Positions 50,038-60,100 of a stretch of DNA of 64,000 nt are shown piece by piece (within the stretch, counting starts at the first letter, position 1; each line of letters begins with the position of its first letter). Source of the stretch: Christensenellaceae bacterium (lineage in GTDB: Bacteria > Bacillota > Clostridia > Christensenellales > Christensenellaceae). The stretch lies in assembly GCA_022846035.1 (NCBI GenBank), contig AP025580.1:496001-560000 (forward strand), given 5' to 3'. A program made the position numbers and the translations under genes. The notes beneath the pieces were generated by a model, which was not told the origin of the DNA, did not search any database, and saw only the letters and a program-made list of their open reading frames with translations.

Positions 50038-50892
50038 ATGAGGGTAAAGGCATACGCAAAGCTGAATCTGGCTCTCGATATTTTAAGTGTCCATGAAGAC
50101 GGGATGCATGAACTCGATATGCTGATGCAGAGTATCTCGCTTGCGGACGTGCTTTCCTTTAAGTGCAGTGACAGGATCGAGGTCCGCTGCGACAACATGA
50201 AATTAGACGGGAACAATACGGTAAAGCGGGCGGCGAAATTATTCTTTCATACGCTCGGTATTCGCGGCGGCATACAGATTATCCTTGAAAAATATATTCC
50301 TGCGCAGGCGGGATTGGGCGGCGGCAGCAGTGACGCGGCAGCGACTCTTTTGGCGCTGAACCATCTTTATGAGGCGGGTTTTACCGCACAGGAGCTAAGG
50401 GAAATCGGCGTTACGATAGGCGCGGATGTGCCGTTCTTTATTGGCGGCGGATGCGCGCGCGCGCGCGGGATCGGGGAGAAGCTTGTAAGGATTAACAACC
50501 GGTGCCGGTTTTATTACCTGCTGGTTAAGCCGCGAAAGGGCGTTCCGACTGCTTTGGCGTACCAAAAGTATGACAAATGCACCAAGGGCGGACGTGCCGA
50601 TATGGACGCGGCAGAAGCCGCGCTCAGGTCGGGAGACGACGAAACCTATTTTGATACGGCAAAAAATGTGCTGCAGGCGCCGGGAATAGAAATTTGTCCA
50701 GAAGTAGGGGATATACTTGCGAGATGCTCGTCGCGCGGCGCGGATTTTGCCATGATGACAGGGAGCGGAAGCTGCGTCTTTGCGGTTTTCAGGGATGAAT
50801 CCATACGCGAATACGCCTACCGGAAGTTTATCAAAGAATATCCGTTCTGCAAACGTGCGGAAAATGTGGAGATGGGGATTGAAGTGTTATAG
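50038..50892 (+). CDS. ispE: 4-diphosphocytidyl-2-C-methyl-D-erythritol kinase
   Basis: This 284-residue GHMP kinase phosphorylates CDP-methylerythritol in the MEP pathway to isoprenoid precursors. It has AYAKLNLALDIL at the start, the ATP-binding PAQAGLGGGSSDAAATL loop near 85-101, and MMTGSGSCVFAVF near 238-250. The start is the ATG at 50038 after a G-rich ribosome site. It stands alone with its own promoter and terminator. Confidence 0.95.
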   Translation: MRVKAYAKLNLALDILSVHEDGMHELDMLMQSISLADVLSFKCSDRIEVRCDNMKLDGNNTVKRAAKLFFHTLGIRGGIQIILEKYIPAQAGLGGGSSDAAATLLALNHLYEAGFTAQELREIGVTIGADVPFFIGGGCARARGIGEKLVRINNRCRFYYLLVKPRKGVPTALAYQKYDKCTKGGRADMDAAEAALRSGDDETYFDTAKNVLQAPGIEICPEVGDILARCSSRGADFAMMTGSGSCVFAVFRDESIREYAYRKFIKEYPFCKRAENVEMGIEVL

Positions 50893-50922
50893 AAAAAGGG
50901 CACGCTTTACCGTGCCCTTTTT
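50893..50922. terminator. bidirectional terminator between ispE and SGNH gene
   Basis: Twelve-base perfect stem AAAAAGGGCACG/CGTGCCCTTTTT with a six-base loop; T runs occur on both strands. The two genes converge here. Confidence 0.88.
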
Positions 50923-51654
50923 CTATGCCATTAGATAGGACGCATAGCGGTCTATGTATGCAAGAAATTCCTGCTCGATCAGCGATTGTCCTTTTTCATT
51001 GGGATGGATACCGTCCTCGCAAAGAAATTCACGGTAGTCTTTTTGCCGCAGGAAAGCAGAGCGGACGTTAATCATGTGAATGCCGAAAGAATCGGCCACC
51101 TGCTCGGCGATGTAGGAATATTTTTCCTGCCACCAGTAGATTTTGGAAACGTCGCGCAGCCATTTTAAGATATTGTGCGCCCGCTGTGGATCATTTTTGG
51201 TAAACCAGCGGAAATAAGAAGCGGCATTAAGCGGCGGCAAATTCATGAGAACGGGTATCTTGCTGAGCTTAAGCAAAGAAGAGATCATCTCCTCAAGCTT
51301 TTTCCCATACTCGCTTGCCGGCGTGTTCGGTATATGGACGGCCGTAGGGTCGAGCGCGACCTCATCCCACTTATAATCGCAGTCGTTACCGCCATATTCA
51401 ATAAGCACCAGATCAGGATTCAAATCGGTGAGCTTTTCTTTCAGTAATTTTTGGCCGTACGAGGTCGTGGTGCCGAATTTGGAAAAATCGTGGACGCTTG
51501 CCCGCAGGCGCTCGCCGAGCCGCCGGATAAATCCGTTTTTGGAAAAAATATACCGTTGCTTTTCAGGGTGGAAGACGACGCCTTTGGCAACCGAGTCACC
51601 CATTACCAGGATGGACTGCACGCCGCCCTTTATGGGAATACTTTTGCTATACAT
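50923..51654 (-). CDS. SGNH/GDSL-family hydrolase
   Basis: This 243-residue esterase-like protein has block I LVMGDSVAKG near 17-26 (nucleophile Ser), block III EYGGNDCDY near 86-94 and block V DGIHPNEKG near 216-224 with the catalytic Asp and His. No signal peptide is evident, so it acts in the cytosol. The substrate could be an acylated sugar, lipid or peptide. It is a single gene, convergent with ispE. A second SGNH gene occurs at 62461. Confidence 0.87.
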   Translation of the reverse strand: MYSKSIPIKGGVQSILVMGDSVAKGVVFHPEKQRYIFSKNGFIRRLGERLRASVHDFSKFGTTTSYGQKLLKEKLTDLNPDLVLIEYGGNDCDYKWDEVALDPTAVHIPNTPASEYGKKLEEMISSLLKLSKIPVLMNLPPLNAASYFRWFTKNDPQRAHNILKWLRDVSKIYWWQEKYSYIAEQVADSFGIHMINVRSAFLRQKDYREFLCEDGIHPNEKGQSLIEQEFLAYIDRYASYLMA

Positions 51655-51741
51655 ATTTATGAAACGCTTTCTTATAATCGATGATATGTCTTTGGGACAG
51701 TTTCAATTTAGCATGTTCATAATAAATTGACAAGTGTTTTG

Positions 51742-51770
51742 TTGAATTTGTATGCAAATATCATTATAAT
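51742..51770 (+). promoter_or_regulatory. promoter of the solute-binding protein gene
   Basis: TTGAAT and a perfect TATAAT are exactly 17 bases apart, 30 bases before the TTG start. Confidence 0.65.
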
Positions 51771-51799
51771 AAACCACATAACGAAAAGGGGAGAACATC

Positions 51800-52657
51800 T
51801 TGAGAAGATATTCGGGCGCCCGTCCGCAGGCATCGACGGGCAGGATTTCAAAAATCAATAAAAAGAGGCTGCTGACGATAGGCGTCGCGGCGGCCGCTGT
51901 TATTATTTGTATTGCGGTCATTCTGAACGTCGCGACAAAAAAGGGATTCGAGTCAAGCCTCCTCATGACCAGCGATACGATCCGGATCGGAATCCGCACG
52001 GATGTTGAGGGCTTTGGCGGTATGGACGAGGATGGCAGGATCACAGGCTTTGACAGGGAATATATTGACGCTGTTTTGAAAGAACTCATAGGAGAAAAGC
52101 AAAAGGTATATGAATACTATGCGCTCAGCTCGCAGGATGCGGCCGGTTCGATCAAGTATGACAGGATCGATATTGCGTTAGGGCTTTTGGTAAGCGGTAC
52201 GGATAAAACGAACGGCTTCCGGCTGACGGAGCCGTATTATACAGATAAAGTGGTTGCGATCACAACTGCAGATTCCAGGCTGGAAAAGCTATCCAATCTG
52301 GAAGGCGGCAAAATCGGGATACTGAGCAATGCGATTCCATCAGGCGACCTTGCAGACTATGTGGAAGAAAAAGGGATGAATTACAATACCAAGGATATTC
52401 TGCGCTATACGGATTATGAAAGTATCCGCATGGACCTGGACGCGGGACGTGTGAATGTGGTCGTGATGCCGGAAGCGATTGCAAAGCGGTTTGTACAGGA
52501 GGGTTACCGCAAGCTGGCGGAGCCGCTCTACAGCGTTGGATATACCATTATGATACCGACGGGGCAGGACGCGATGGCAACCGAAATGAACCGCGTAATC
52601 GAGCAATTTGAAAAGGACGGCACGGCGCAGTCGCTGCGTGATAAATGGGGACTATGA
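51800..52657 (+). CDS. membrane-anchored family 3 solute-binding protein
   Basis: The 285-residue protein has a basic N-terminus, one membrane helix (about 24-45, LLTIGVAAAAVIICIAVILNV) without a lipobox, and a periplasmic-binding-protein type 2 domain of the amino-acid family. Recognisable are GFDREYIDAVLKEL near 78-91, YDRIDIALGLLVSGTDKTNGFRLTEPYYTDKVV near 119-150 and the C-terminal FEKDGTAQSLRDKWGL. It probably binds a polar amino acid or serves as a sensor. No permease or ATPase adjoins, so it may be an orphan or sensory receptor. The start is TTG, behind AAAAGGGGAG. Confidence 0.85.
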   Translation: MRRYSGARPQASTGRISKINKKRLLTIGVAAAAVIICIAVILNVATKKGFESSLLMTSDTIRIGIRTDVEGFGGMDEDGRITGFDREYIDAVLKELIGEKQKVYEYYALSSQDAAGSIKYDRIDIALGLLVSGTDKTNGFRLTEPYYTDKVVAITTADSRLEKLSNLEGGKIGILSNAIPSGDLADYVEEKGMNYNTKDILRYTDYESIRMDLDAGRVNVVVMPEAIAKRFVQEGYRKLAEPLYSVGYTIMIPTGQDAMATEMNRVIEQFEKDGTAQSLRDKWGL

Positions 52658-52714
52658 GCCGGTGTTGTTTAGGAAACAAAGCCTTATGTTTAGCGGAATG
52701 CGGATGTGTTTATA

Positions 52715-52744
52715 TTGACAATGTAGGGAAAGTTGTGTTAAAAT
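52715..52744 (+). promoter_or_regulatory. promoter of the 77-residue conserved gene
   Basis: A perfect TTGACA and TAAAAT are 18 bases apart. The roughly 65-base leader that follows contains an ACAAAT/ATTTGT hairpin just before the ribosome site. Confidence 0.7.
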
Positions 52745-52816
52745 GACAGCAATGGGTGAGCTCCAATCAAACTCCCCCACGACCCACAAATTTATATTTG
52801 TCAGGAGGACAATGGA

Positions 52817-53050
52817 GTGAAAATCAAAAACATCAGTGAACCGCAGAAATTCTTTGAGCTTCTCAAAGACTGCAAGGGCAAGGTAGAGTTGGTCACGTCG
52901 GAAGGCGACAGACTGAACTTGAAATCCACTTTGTGTCAGTACATCGCATTGACCCAGATGTTTAAAGATGCGCAGATTGACGAACTGGATCTGATTGTAT
53001 CCGAGCCCGAAGATTTGAATCTTTTACTGAACTACTTGGTAAGAGGTTAA
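52817..53050 (+). CDS. small conserved Clostridial protein
   Basis: This 77-residue soluble protein (MKIKNISEPQKFFELLKDCKG start, LLLNYLVRG end) resembles a small family common in Clostridia that is sometimes labelled polyA polymerase without good reason. No catalytic motif is visible. The GTG start lies eight bases after AGGAGG; an ATG just before it is blocked by an immediate stop. A strong promoter and a terminator make it a single-gene transcript, which suggests steady expression. Function unknown. Confidence 0.75.
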   Translation: MKIKNISEPQKFFELLKDCKGKVELVTSEGDRLNLKSTLCQYIALTQMFKDAQIDELDLIVSEPEDLNLLLNYLVRG

Positions 53051-53066
53051 ATCCTCTCGTAATTTC

Positions 53067-53099
53067 AAGGTTGCGGCATGTACCGCAGCCTTTTTTTTT
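53067..53099 (+). terminator. intrinsic terminator
   Basis: A stem of about ten pairs (AAGGTTGCGG arm, one G-T pair) with a six-base loop and nine T residues. Confidence 0.88.
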
Positions 53100-53136
53100 C
53101 GCCTGAAACCCCGAAAAACGGCGGGGTTCTATCGTT

Positions 53137-53198
53137 CCGCACGGCAGCTCCGGCGCGAGATTTAGCCCCGTCCATTTCCGGAACTGTTTTATGTGCGG
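53137..53198. repeat. nested imperfect palindrome beside the low-GC acetyltransferase
   Basis: Outer arms CCGCAC (53137-53142) and GTGCGG (53193-53198) enclose inner arms AGCTCCGG (53146-53153) and CCGGAACT (53178-53185, one mismatch). A separate AACCCCG/CGGGGTT hairpin lies at about 53107-53127. The pattern is reminiscent of a cassette recombination site but lacks integron core sequences. Confidence 0.35.
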
Positions 53199-53220
53199 CA
53201 GGAATTCCAATCACCGAGCG

Positions 53221-53664
53221 TTACTGCCTGCTCATATATAAAAGCGGATAAGGATTTCCCTGTTCATCATTATCAGTCCTTTTGTAAACCGTGAAACCCA
53301 TGTGTTCATAGAAACCTTTCGCAAGAAGATTTTGTTCATTCACAGCCAAATCATTAATGGCATATTTTTCTATTCCGTATTGAAGCAATTCTTTTCCGAA
53401 TCCTTTTCCTCTCTCTTCGTGAGTGATAAACAACATTTCAAGATGTTGTTCGACGATTCCCATGAATCCCATAGGAACTTGATTTTCATTTTCTATAACA
53501 ATTAAATGGGGGATTTCACTGAATGCTTGAGGAACGCGTTTCTTGATACGCTCTCTTTCGCTCTCTGTTAAAAAGTGATGCGTTGCCTTTACAGAGCTTT
53601 CCCACACGCTTAATAGTTGTTCTATCAATAACGAATTTCTATCCCTTACCTCAAAAATCTTCAT
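53221..53664 (-). CDS. GNAT-family N-acetyltransferase (low-GC, probably acquired)
   Basis: This 147-residue acetyltransferase has the acetyl-CoA loop EERGKGFGKELLQYGIEKYA near 82-101, followed by FYEHMGFTVYKRTD. Closely similar proteins act on small amines or antibiotics, but the substrate is not known. The coding sequence is clearly richer in A and T than both neighbours and uses AT-rich codons, and it is flanked by inverted and near-direct repeats. These are signs of recent transfer as a single-gene cassette. Confidence 0.88.
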   Translation of the reverse strand: MKIFEVRDRNSLLIEQLLSVWESSVKATHHFLTESERERIKKRVPQAFSEIPHLIVIENENQVPMGFMGIVEQHLEMLFITHEERGKGFGKELLQYGIEKYAINDLAVNEQNLLAKGFYEHMGFTVYKRTDNDEQGNPYPLLYMSRQ

Positions 53665-53687
53665 TTTCAGTCCTCTAAATACTCAAA

Positions 53688-53799
53688 TTTGTCAAGCGCG
53701 CCTTATCCGCCTAAGGCGAATATTTCTTATTTTTTATACTCTAAATTTTAATGCCGAATCTGTCAAGCCGCTTAAGGGCGATACTTCTTGAATGAGGGC
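53688..53799. repeat. two imperfect direct copies upstream of the acetyltransferase
   Basis: TTGTCAAGC, a CCGCCTAAGGCGAATA-type stretch and TTCTT (about 53689-53730) recur as CTGTCAAGC, CGCTTAAGGGCGATA and TTCTT (about 53759-53791). The copies are roughly 70 bases apart and could mark the edge of an inserted segment. Confidence 0.3.
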
Positions 53800-53909
53800 C
53801 GCGCACTATGCGCGCGTTTCGGGCATAGGTAACAAGTAGCGGCGGTAAGTTTGTCTATAAATGTGATATAATAAAATCAGCATAGCAGTAGATATAACAG
53901 GGAGACAAA

Positions 53910-56900
53910 ATGAGTATTGAGTTCGTGCTGGGCAGAACGGCCAGCAAGCGGGATGACAAAATAATCGAAAAAATAGGCGAATTGGCGTTAAGGGATCCGT
54001 TGGCGAATATTCTTGTTGTCGTGCCGCCGCAGGCCACCTACATCACGGAGAAACAACTGATCGATAAACTAAGGCTCAAGGGGCTGATGGGCGTATGCGT
54101 GCAAAGTCCCGCGCGCATTTGCGAGCGCGTGTTGGAAAGCACGTATGGAAAAGCGGTCACAGGCATCGACGCGGCGGGTAAAAGCATGATGATGCGCCTG
54201 ATTATGGACCGGAGCGAAAATGATTTGCACGCACTGCGAAAGTGCGCGAAGAAAGGCGACCTGCCGCTTATGATGGGCAGCATCATAGCAGAGCTTAAGA
54301 CGCTGGATTTCACGCCGGACATGCTGCGTTCCATCGCTACCGACAATAAAAATACGGCGGAAAAATTTGAAGATATTGCATATCTTTATGAACGGTTCAA
54401 TGAGCTTTCCGAGGGGCTTTACGATACGGAAGACAAGATCAATATGGTGATCGAGCATATTCCGCAGGCGGAGTTTCTGAAAGGAGCGCATTTGTTTATT
54501 CACGGCTTCGACATATACAATGCGCAAACAGTGCGTTTTTTAAAGGCGTTGATGGAAGCGGCAGAAGAAACGGTGGTTTCCTTTTATTATGCGGATGGGA
54601 ATGCGCCGGATGCGGCAGTGTACGAAATCTGTAACGAGAACAGGAATAAATTTTTAGGATATGCGGTTTCAAAGGGCCTCAAAACCTCCATGATCAAAGA
54701 AGACAGGGAAATATCGGAAGATATTCTGCACATAGAAAAGAACCTGTATGCATATCCTTTCCGAAAGGCGAAGCCAGCGCGCGATGTGAGCGTAACCTAT
54801 GCGACAGATTTGGAGGAGGAAATCCGCGCGGTAGCCGCGCAGATCGCGTACCTGAAAGAAAAAAGAGGGTATGCTTTCCGTGATATGGCGGTTGTAGCCG
54901 GCAGCAGCGAAGGATACGCGGAGTCTTTGAAAACTTTATTTGAGGAAGCGGGCATTCCCTGCTTTACCGGTGAAAAGAGGACGTTGGGGCAAAGCGTGTT
55001 TGCGCAATATCTTTTAAGCGCTTTGGAGCTTTTAAAAGGGCGGATGAAAAAGGATACGCTGCTCGCACATGCAAAGACGGGGCTTGCGCAGGCAACGCTG
55101 CGGCAGGCGGAGCAACTGCAGAATTATGCATTCTCGCATGTGCGCGACGGATTTGCCTTTTTAAAGCCTTTTGCCGATCCGATGGCCGATGAGGCGCGGA
55201 AAGAATTTATGGAACCGATTTGCGCCCTGCGCGACTGCGCGAAAGAGGCAGAAACGGCGGGCGAGATGATCCGCCTTTTGACGGCGTATATGGAACGGAC
55301 GGGCGCGGAAGAAAAACTGCGCAGGCAAATTTTAAGCGCGGAAAAAGCGGGACTATTGGAGAGTGCCGAATTTGGAACGCAGGTATTTGAAAAAACGGTG
55401 CGTATCTTAAAGGAGGCGCAGGAAATCTTAAAAGATACGCCCGTTACTAAAACGCAGCTCGCCGCGCTGCTTAAGACGGGGCTGGAGGCGCAGCAGGTGG
55501 GCGTGATCCCGCCGGGGGCGGATGAGGTGGCGATTGGGGAAATTGCGTATATACGCCCGGGCGATATACGCGCGTTGTTTGTGGTAGGCGCGAATGAAGG
55601 CATATTGCCAAATTATGCGCAGAGCTCGGATATTCTTGCGGATCATGAGCGGGAATTGATGCTTGGACAGTTGGCGGGGCTGAAATTTACCGGCAATGTG
55701 GAAAAACAGAAACTGGCGATCTTAAAAGTATTGACCAAACCTGCGGATAAATTGTTTTTGAGTTGCGTGGACGACGGAAAAGCAAAACCCTCGCCTGTTC
55801 TGCAAAGGATTATGGAGTTGTTTGAGCATGTCAAAACAAACCGCGCGGCGGAGCTCGCGGCGATGCTGAAAGCAAACGCCTATGTTAAGGCGGCGGGCGT
55901 TTTACGCAATCTCGCGGACGGCGTCGAGGCCGAATACGACGCGTCGCAAATAGCGGCCGTGCTCGGCGATGGGGAGAATCCGGAAAAGCTGCGGGCGATC
56001 GAGCGGGGACTTACCAACAAGAATTGGGCGACTCCCTTAAAGGGCGCTGTGGCGCAGGAGCTTTACGGCGAAATTAGGGGAAACGCAAGCAGACTGGAAA
56101 AGTATTACGAATGTCCGTATAAGCATTTTGTACAATATGGAATAAAAGCAGATGTGCCGCAGGAGTATACGATCAATCCGATGGACGTGGGAAACTTTGC
56201 GCACGATATTTTAGACGGACTGCAAAAAGCGGTAAAACTGGATCGGCGGAAATGGGCGGATATTCCGGAGGATGAATTTGCGGGGATGGTTGATGAATGT
56301 ACGCGCGCCGCCCGCGAAACGCAAAGTAAATTTACGCTTAACCGGCACAACGAAAACGTGCTGCGCGCAACGGCGCGCGAGGTGCGTTTGGCGGCGGGAG
56401 CAATACGCGCGCAGGCGCGGGAGGGGATGCTGCAGCCGGCAGAAAGCGAGTTTTGGTTTTCGCAGGAATTTGGCGGCGTGAAGATCGACGGAAAGATTGA
56501 CCGCATCGACACGGCGGAGCTTGACGGGATGCGCTACTTTGATATTGTGGACTACAAGACAGGCGAGCATGATTTTGACCTCAGCCGCTTTGCGGGCGGC
56601 GTCTCTTTGCAGCTTGTGATCTATATTATGGCGGTCATGGAGCTTATGGGCGGGGACGCGCGGTTTGCGGGGGCCAATTATTTTAATATCCATCTGCCGG
56701 AATTCGAGCGGCCGGACGCTGATGTGGACGCAGCTTACCGTATGGCGGGGATATGCGGCGTGGACGAAGAAAAAGCGGCGCGGCTTTTCGGCGCGGACAG
56801 CAATGGCATTTTTTCACTGCGGCTGCGCGTTACGCGGGACGGCGGATTTGATGCGAACGCGCGCAGGCGGCAGTATGGCAAGGAAGAAATAGAAGCGATG

Positions 56901-57119
56901 CTCGCATTCGCAAAAAAATTGGTTGCAAACGCGGCGGAAAGCATTAAGGACGGGGATACGGCAATACGCCCGTATGCTTATAAAAGTTCGACAGGATGCG
57001 ATTACTGTGATTTTGCGAGTATCTGCATGTTTGACGCGGGATACACGGGCAATGCGCCGCGCGTCCTTTCGGAAGAGGATAAAGAAGAAACGATGAAACA
57101 AATACGGCGGGAAGAATAG
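53910..57119 (+). CDS. addB: AddB subunit of the AddAB helicase-nuclease
   Basis: This 1069-residue subunit pairs with AddA to process double-strand breaks for recombination. It has the AddB helicase-like folds and a C-terminal PD-(D/E)XK nuclease (DIVDYKTGEHDFDLS near 880). The four Fe-S cysteines are also present: YYECPYKHF near 731 and CDYCDFASIC near 1030. At the N-terminus, where B. subtilis AddB has a GRSGSGKT-type Walker A loop, this protein reads GRTASKRDD, so the nucleotide loop has lost its lysine-threonine end. The addA start follows the stop with no gap. Confidence 0.93.
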   Translation: MSIEFVLGRTASKRDDKIIEKIGELALRDPLANILVVVPPQATYITEKQLIDKLRLKGLMGVCVQSPARICERVLESTYGKAVTGIDAAGKSMMMRLIMDRSENDLHALRKCAKKGDLPLMMGSIIAELKTLDFTPDMLRSIATDNKNTAEKFEDIAYLYERFNELSEGLYDTEDKINMVIEHIPQAEFLKGAHLFIHGFDIYNAQTVRFLKALMEAAEETVVSFYYADGNAPDAAVYEICNENRNKFLGYAVSKGLKTSMIKEDREISEDILHIEKNLYAYPFRKAKPARDVSVTYATDLEEEIRAVAAQIAYLKEKRGYAFRDMAVVAGSSEGYAESLKTLFEEAGIPCFTGEKRTLGQSVFAQYLLSALELLKGRMKKDTLLAHAKTGLAQATLRQAEQLQNYAFSHVRDGFAFLKPFADPMADEARKEFMEPICALRDCAKEAETAGEMIRLLTAYMERTGAEEKLRRQILSAEKAGLLESAEFGTQVFEKTVRILKEAQEILKDTPVTKTQLAALLKTGLEAQQVGVIPPGADEVAIGEIAYIRPGDIRALFVVGANEGILPNYAQSSDILADHERELMLGQLAGLKFTGNVEKQKLAILKVLTKPADKLFLSCVDDGKAKPSPVLQRIMELFEHVKTNRAAELAAMLKANAYVKAAGVLRNLADGVEAEYDASQIAAVLGDGENPEKLRAIERGLTNKNWATPLKGAVAQELYGEIRGNASRLEKYYECPYKHFVQYGIKADVPQEYTINPMDVGNFAHDILDGLQKAVKLDRRKWADIPEDEFAGMVDECTRAARETQSKFTLNRHNENVLRATAREVRLAAGAIRAQAREGMLQPAESEFWFSQEFGGVKIDGKIDRIDTAELDGMRYFDIVDYKTGEHDFDLSRFAGGVSLQLVIYIMAVMELMGGDARFAGANYFNIHLPEFERPDADVDAAYRMAGICGVDEEKAARLFGADSNGIFSLRLRVTRDGGFDANARRRQYGKEEIEAMLAFAKKLVANAAESIKDGDTAIRPYAYKSSTGCDYCDFASICMFDAGYTGNAPRVLSEEDKEETMKQIRREE

Positions 57120-60100
57120 ATGCAGTTTACGGAAAAACAATTAAGGGCCATTCATACAGACGGAAAAAGCGTATTGGTTTCCGCCGCCGCGGGAAGCGGG
57201 AAAACGAGCGTGCTCGCCAAGCGGGTGGCGCGCCTTGTCGTGGACGGGTGCGATATTCGCAATATGCTGATTATGACGTTTACCAATGCTGCCGCTGCGG
57301 AAATGCGGCAGCGCATTTCGCGGGAGATTGCCGCTTGCGCAACGGAAAAAAAGGATGTGCAGATGATGCAGCAGGCGGAGTTTGTTTCCATGGCGGATAT
57401 TTCCACCTTTCATTCGTTTTGCGGCAAAGTGGTGCGACAGAACTATGCGACGCTCGGAATCTCGCCGAATTTTAGAATAACGGACCAGAATGAAGCGGAC
57501 AGGCTGCGTACAGAGGCGCTGCGTGAACTCTTTGACGACCTGTATGAAGCGGAGGACAACGGCTTCCTGCGCCTGGTGGAGCGATATACCACGCGTGCCA
57601 ACGATGCCCGCCTGATGGAGTATGTTTTTGATATTTATGATTATATGATGAGCAAGCCCGATCCTTTCGCCTGGGCGGAGGAATCGCTGCATAAGGATGA
57701 AGCGTATATCCGTGCGCTCAAGCAGGAATATGAACGGGGTATGCTTAATAAGCTATATGAAGCGGAAAAGATGATGGAGCTTGCGGCGGACATCTCGTCT
57801 GGCTTTGACGCGGAGCAGCAAAAAAAGGACGAGGCGTGTATGGCTCTGCTCTCGGAGATGATCGCCTGCGCGCGGCAAAGCGGCATTGCCGATATGGCGC
57901 AACGGTTTGCGCACAGCACGCTTCCGGCGTGCAAGCGGAAGTTGGATGCGGAGCATAAAGAAAAAATAGGGCAGCTATATAAAATGGCGCGCGCAAACTT
58001 GCGGGACGTGTTAAAGGATCCGGTTTATGAGAAATTCGAGAGCACAGCCGGAGAAGAGCTGAAGCATACGCAGGAGGATATTTGCGCTTTCATAGGACTG
58101 GTACGGGCCTTTTCCAAAGCATATGCCGCCCAAAAAGAGGAAAAGGGCGTACTTGATTACGAGGACTTGCAGCATTTTGCTTTGCGGGCGCTTAGGGACG
58201 GTTCCGTACGCGCTTTTTATGCCGGACAATATCTTCATGTGTTTGTAGACGAATATCAGGATACCAATCCGGTACAGGAGGAGATCATCAAGGCGGTGAG
58301 CGCGGGCGGCAGCCTTTTTATGGTCGGGGATATTAAGCAGAGCATTTATAAATTCCGTTTGGCGGATCCTATGATTTTCAAGCAAAAGGCACAGGAGTTT
58401 AGAGCGGAAACAACAGACAGCGAAATTATTTTGATGAATGATAACTTCCGCAGCTTAAGCAGCGTGATCGATACCGTTAATTACGTGATGGATAAGGTGA
58501 TGAGCGAGCGTACGGGCGAGATCGCGTACGACGAAAGCGAAAGGCTGTTGGGAAACATGGCAGGCGGCCATGCGGAAATATTGCTTTGCGAAACGCAGGA
58601 CGGTGAGAAAGACTTACGGCAGGCGGCCATGATTGCAGACAGTATTGAAAAACAAATGCTTAGAACGGTTGTCGATGTGCGCACAAAACAACCGCGCCCC
58701 GTTCGTTACGGCGATATTGCCGTGCTTTTGAGATCGAGAAGCGGCTTTTTGAGCGTCTTCAAAGACGAACTTAACAGGCGGGGCATTCCCTGTGTGGTAG
58801 AGATGGAGGCGGCGCAGGACCTAAAGGAAATCGAACTGTTTGTCAATTTGCTGCGCCTGATCGACAACAGGCGGCAGGACGTACCGCTCCTTTCGGTAAT
58901 GCGATCGTATATCGGCGGTTTTGACGAAGCGGATTTTGCGGAAATCAGGCTGATTAAAAATGAAAGGGGCATTCCCTTTTATGCGGCGGCACGCGAATAC
59001 GCCAAACAAGAAAACGGACTGGGCGGCCGATTGCGGAAATTCTATGAAAAGCTCGACAAATTGCAGGTCTATGCGCAGTCGCTTTCGCTTAAGGAGCTTT
59101 TAAAAACTGTAGAGAGCGAATATGATTTTGCTACATATGTGGCCTGCACGCCCGGCGGCGCGCTGAAGCGCAGGGTATTTGCAAGCTTTATGAAGCTGGC
59201 GGCGGAAACGGCGCAGTCCGTAGGACACAGCCTGTATCTTTTGCTACAGGCGCTTAAGGAGATCAAAAAGCGCGACGGCGCATACGTGAGGACGGGCGTT
59301 TTTGCGGGAGATGCGGACTGCGTGCGCATCATGACCATTCATGGTTCCAAGGGACTGGAATTCCCCATCGTCTATTTGGCGCATATGGAAGCGCCGTTAA
59401 AACCGCAGGAACTAAATAAAAGCATATTGCTGCATTCGGATTACGGGATCGTCGCGAAATATGTGGACGGGGCAAAGCTCTTAAAGCGGGATACGCTGGA
59501 AACGCAGATGGTGAAAGAACGGCTGACGCAGGAATACAAATCGGAAGAGCTGCGAATCCTGTATGTGGCAATGACCCGCGCGCGCGACGCCTTGTTCCTG
59601 ACGGGGAGCGTCAGGGATTATGAAAAAGGCTGCGTTGCCTGGGACCTGATGCATACGGCGGGCAACTACCAGAACGCGAAAAGCATGCTGGATTGGGTGA
59701 TGGCGGCGAACGCGGGCGAACATAAGATCAAGGTATCGCTCGCAACCTGCGAGCAGGAAGAAGCGCAGGGAAAGAAAAAGGTGTTTGATTATCCGGCGTT
59801 TAAGGAAAAGCTGCTTTTGGAGACTCAGGCAGAGGACCTTTTGAGCGTCCGCAAGCAAAGCGACGTTCCGGCCAAGGTATCGGTGAGCACGGTAAAACAC
59901 GCACAGGGAAGCGGGTTGAGTATGTTTTTGCGGCCGGAGGCTGAGGAAACGGAAGAGATTACCGGCGCGAGGCTGGGCACGCTGATACACAGCGTCATGG
60001 AGCGCACGACGCAGGGGCAGGACGTAAGCTTCATCGCGGAAGATATGTTTGCGCGCAAAATCGTAACGCAGCAGGAAAAAGAGGCGATCGTCAAGAACCG

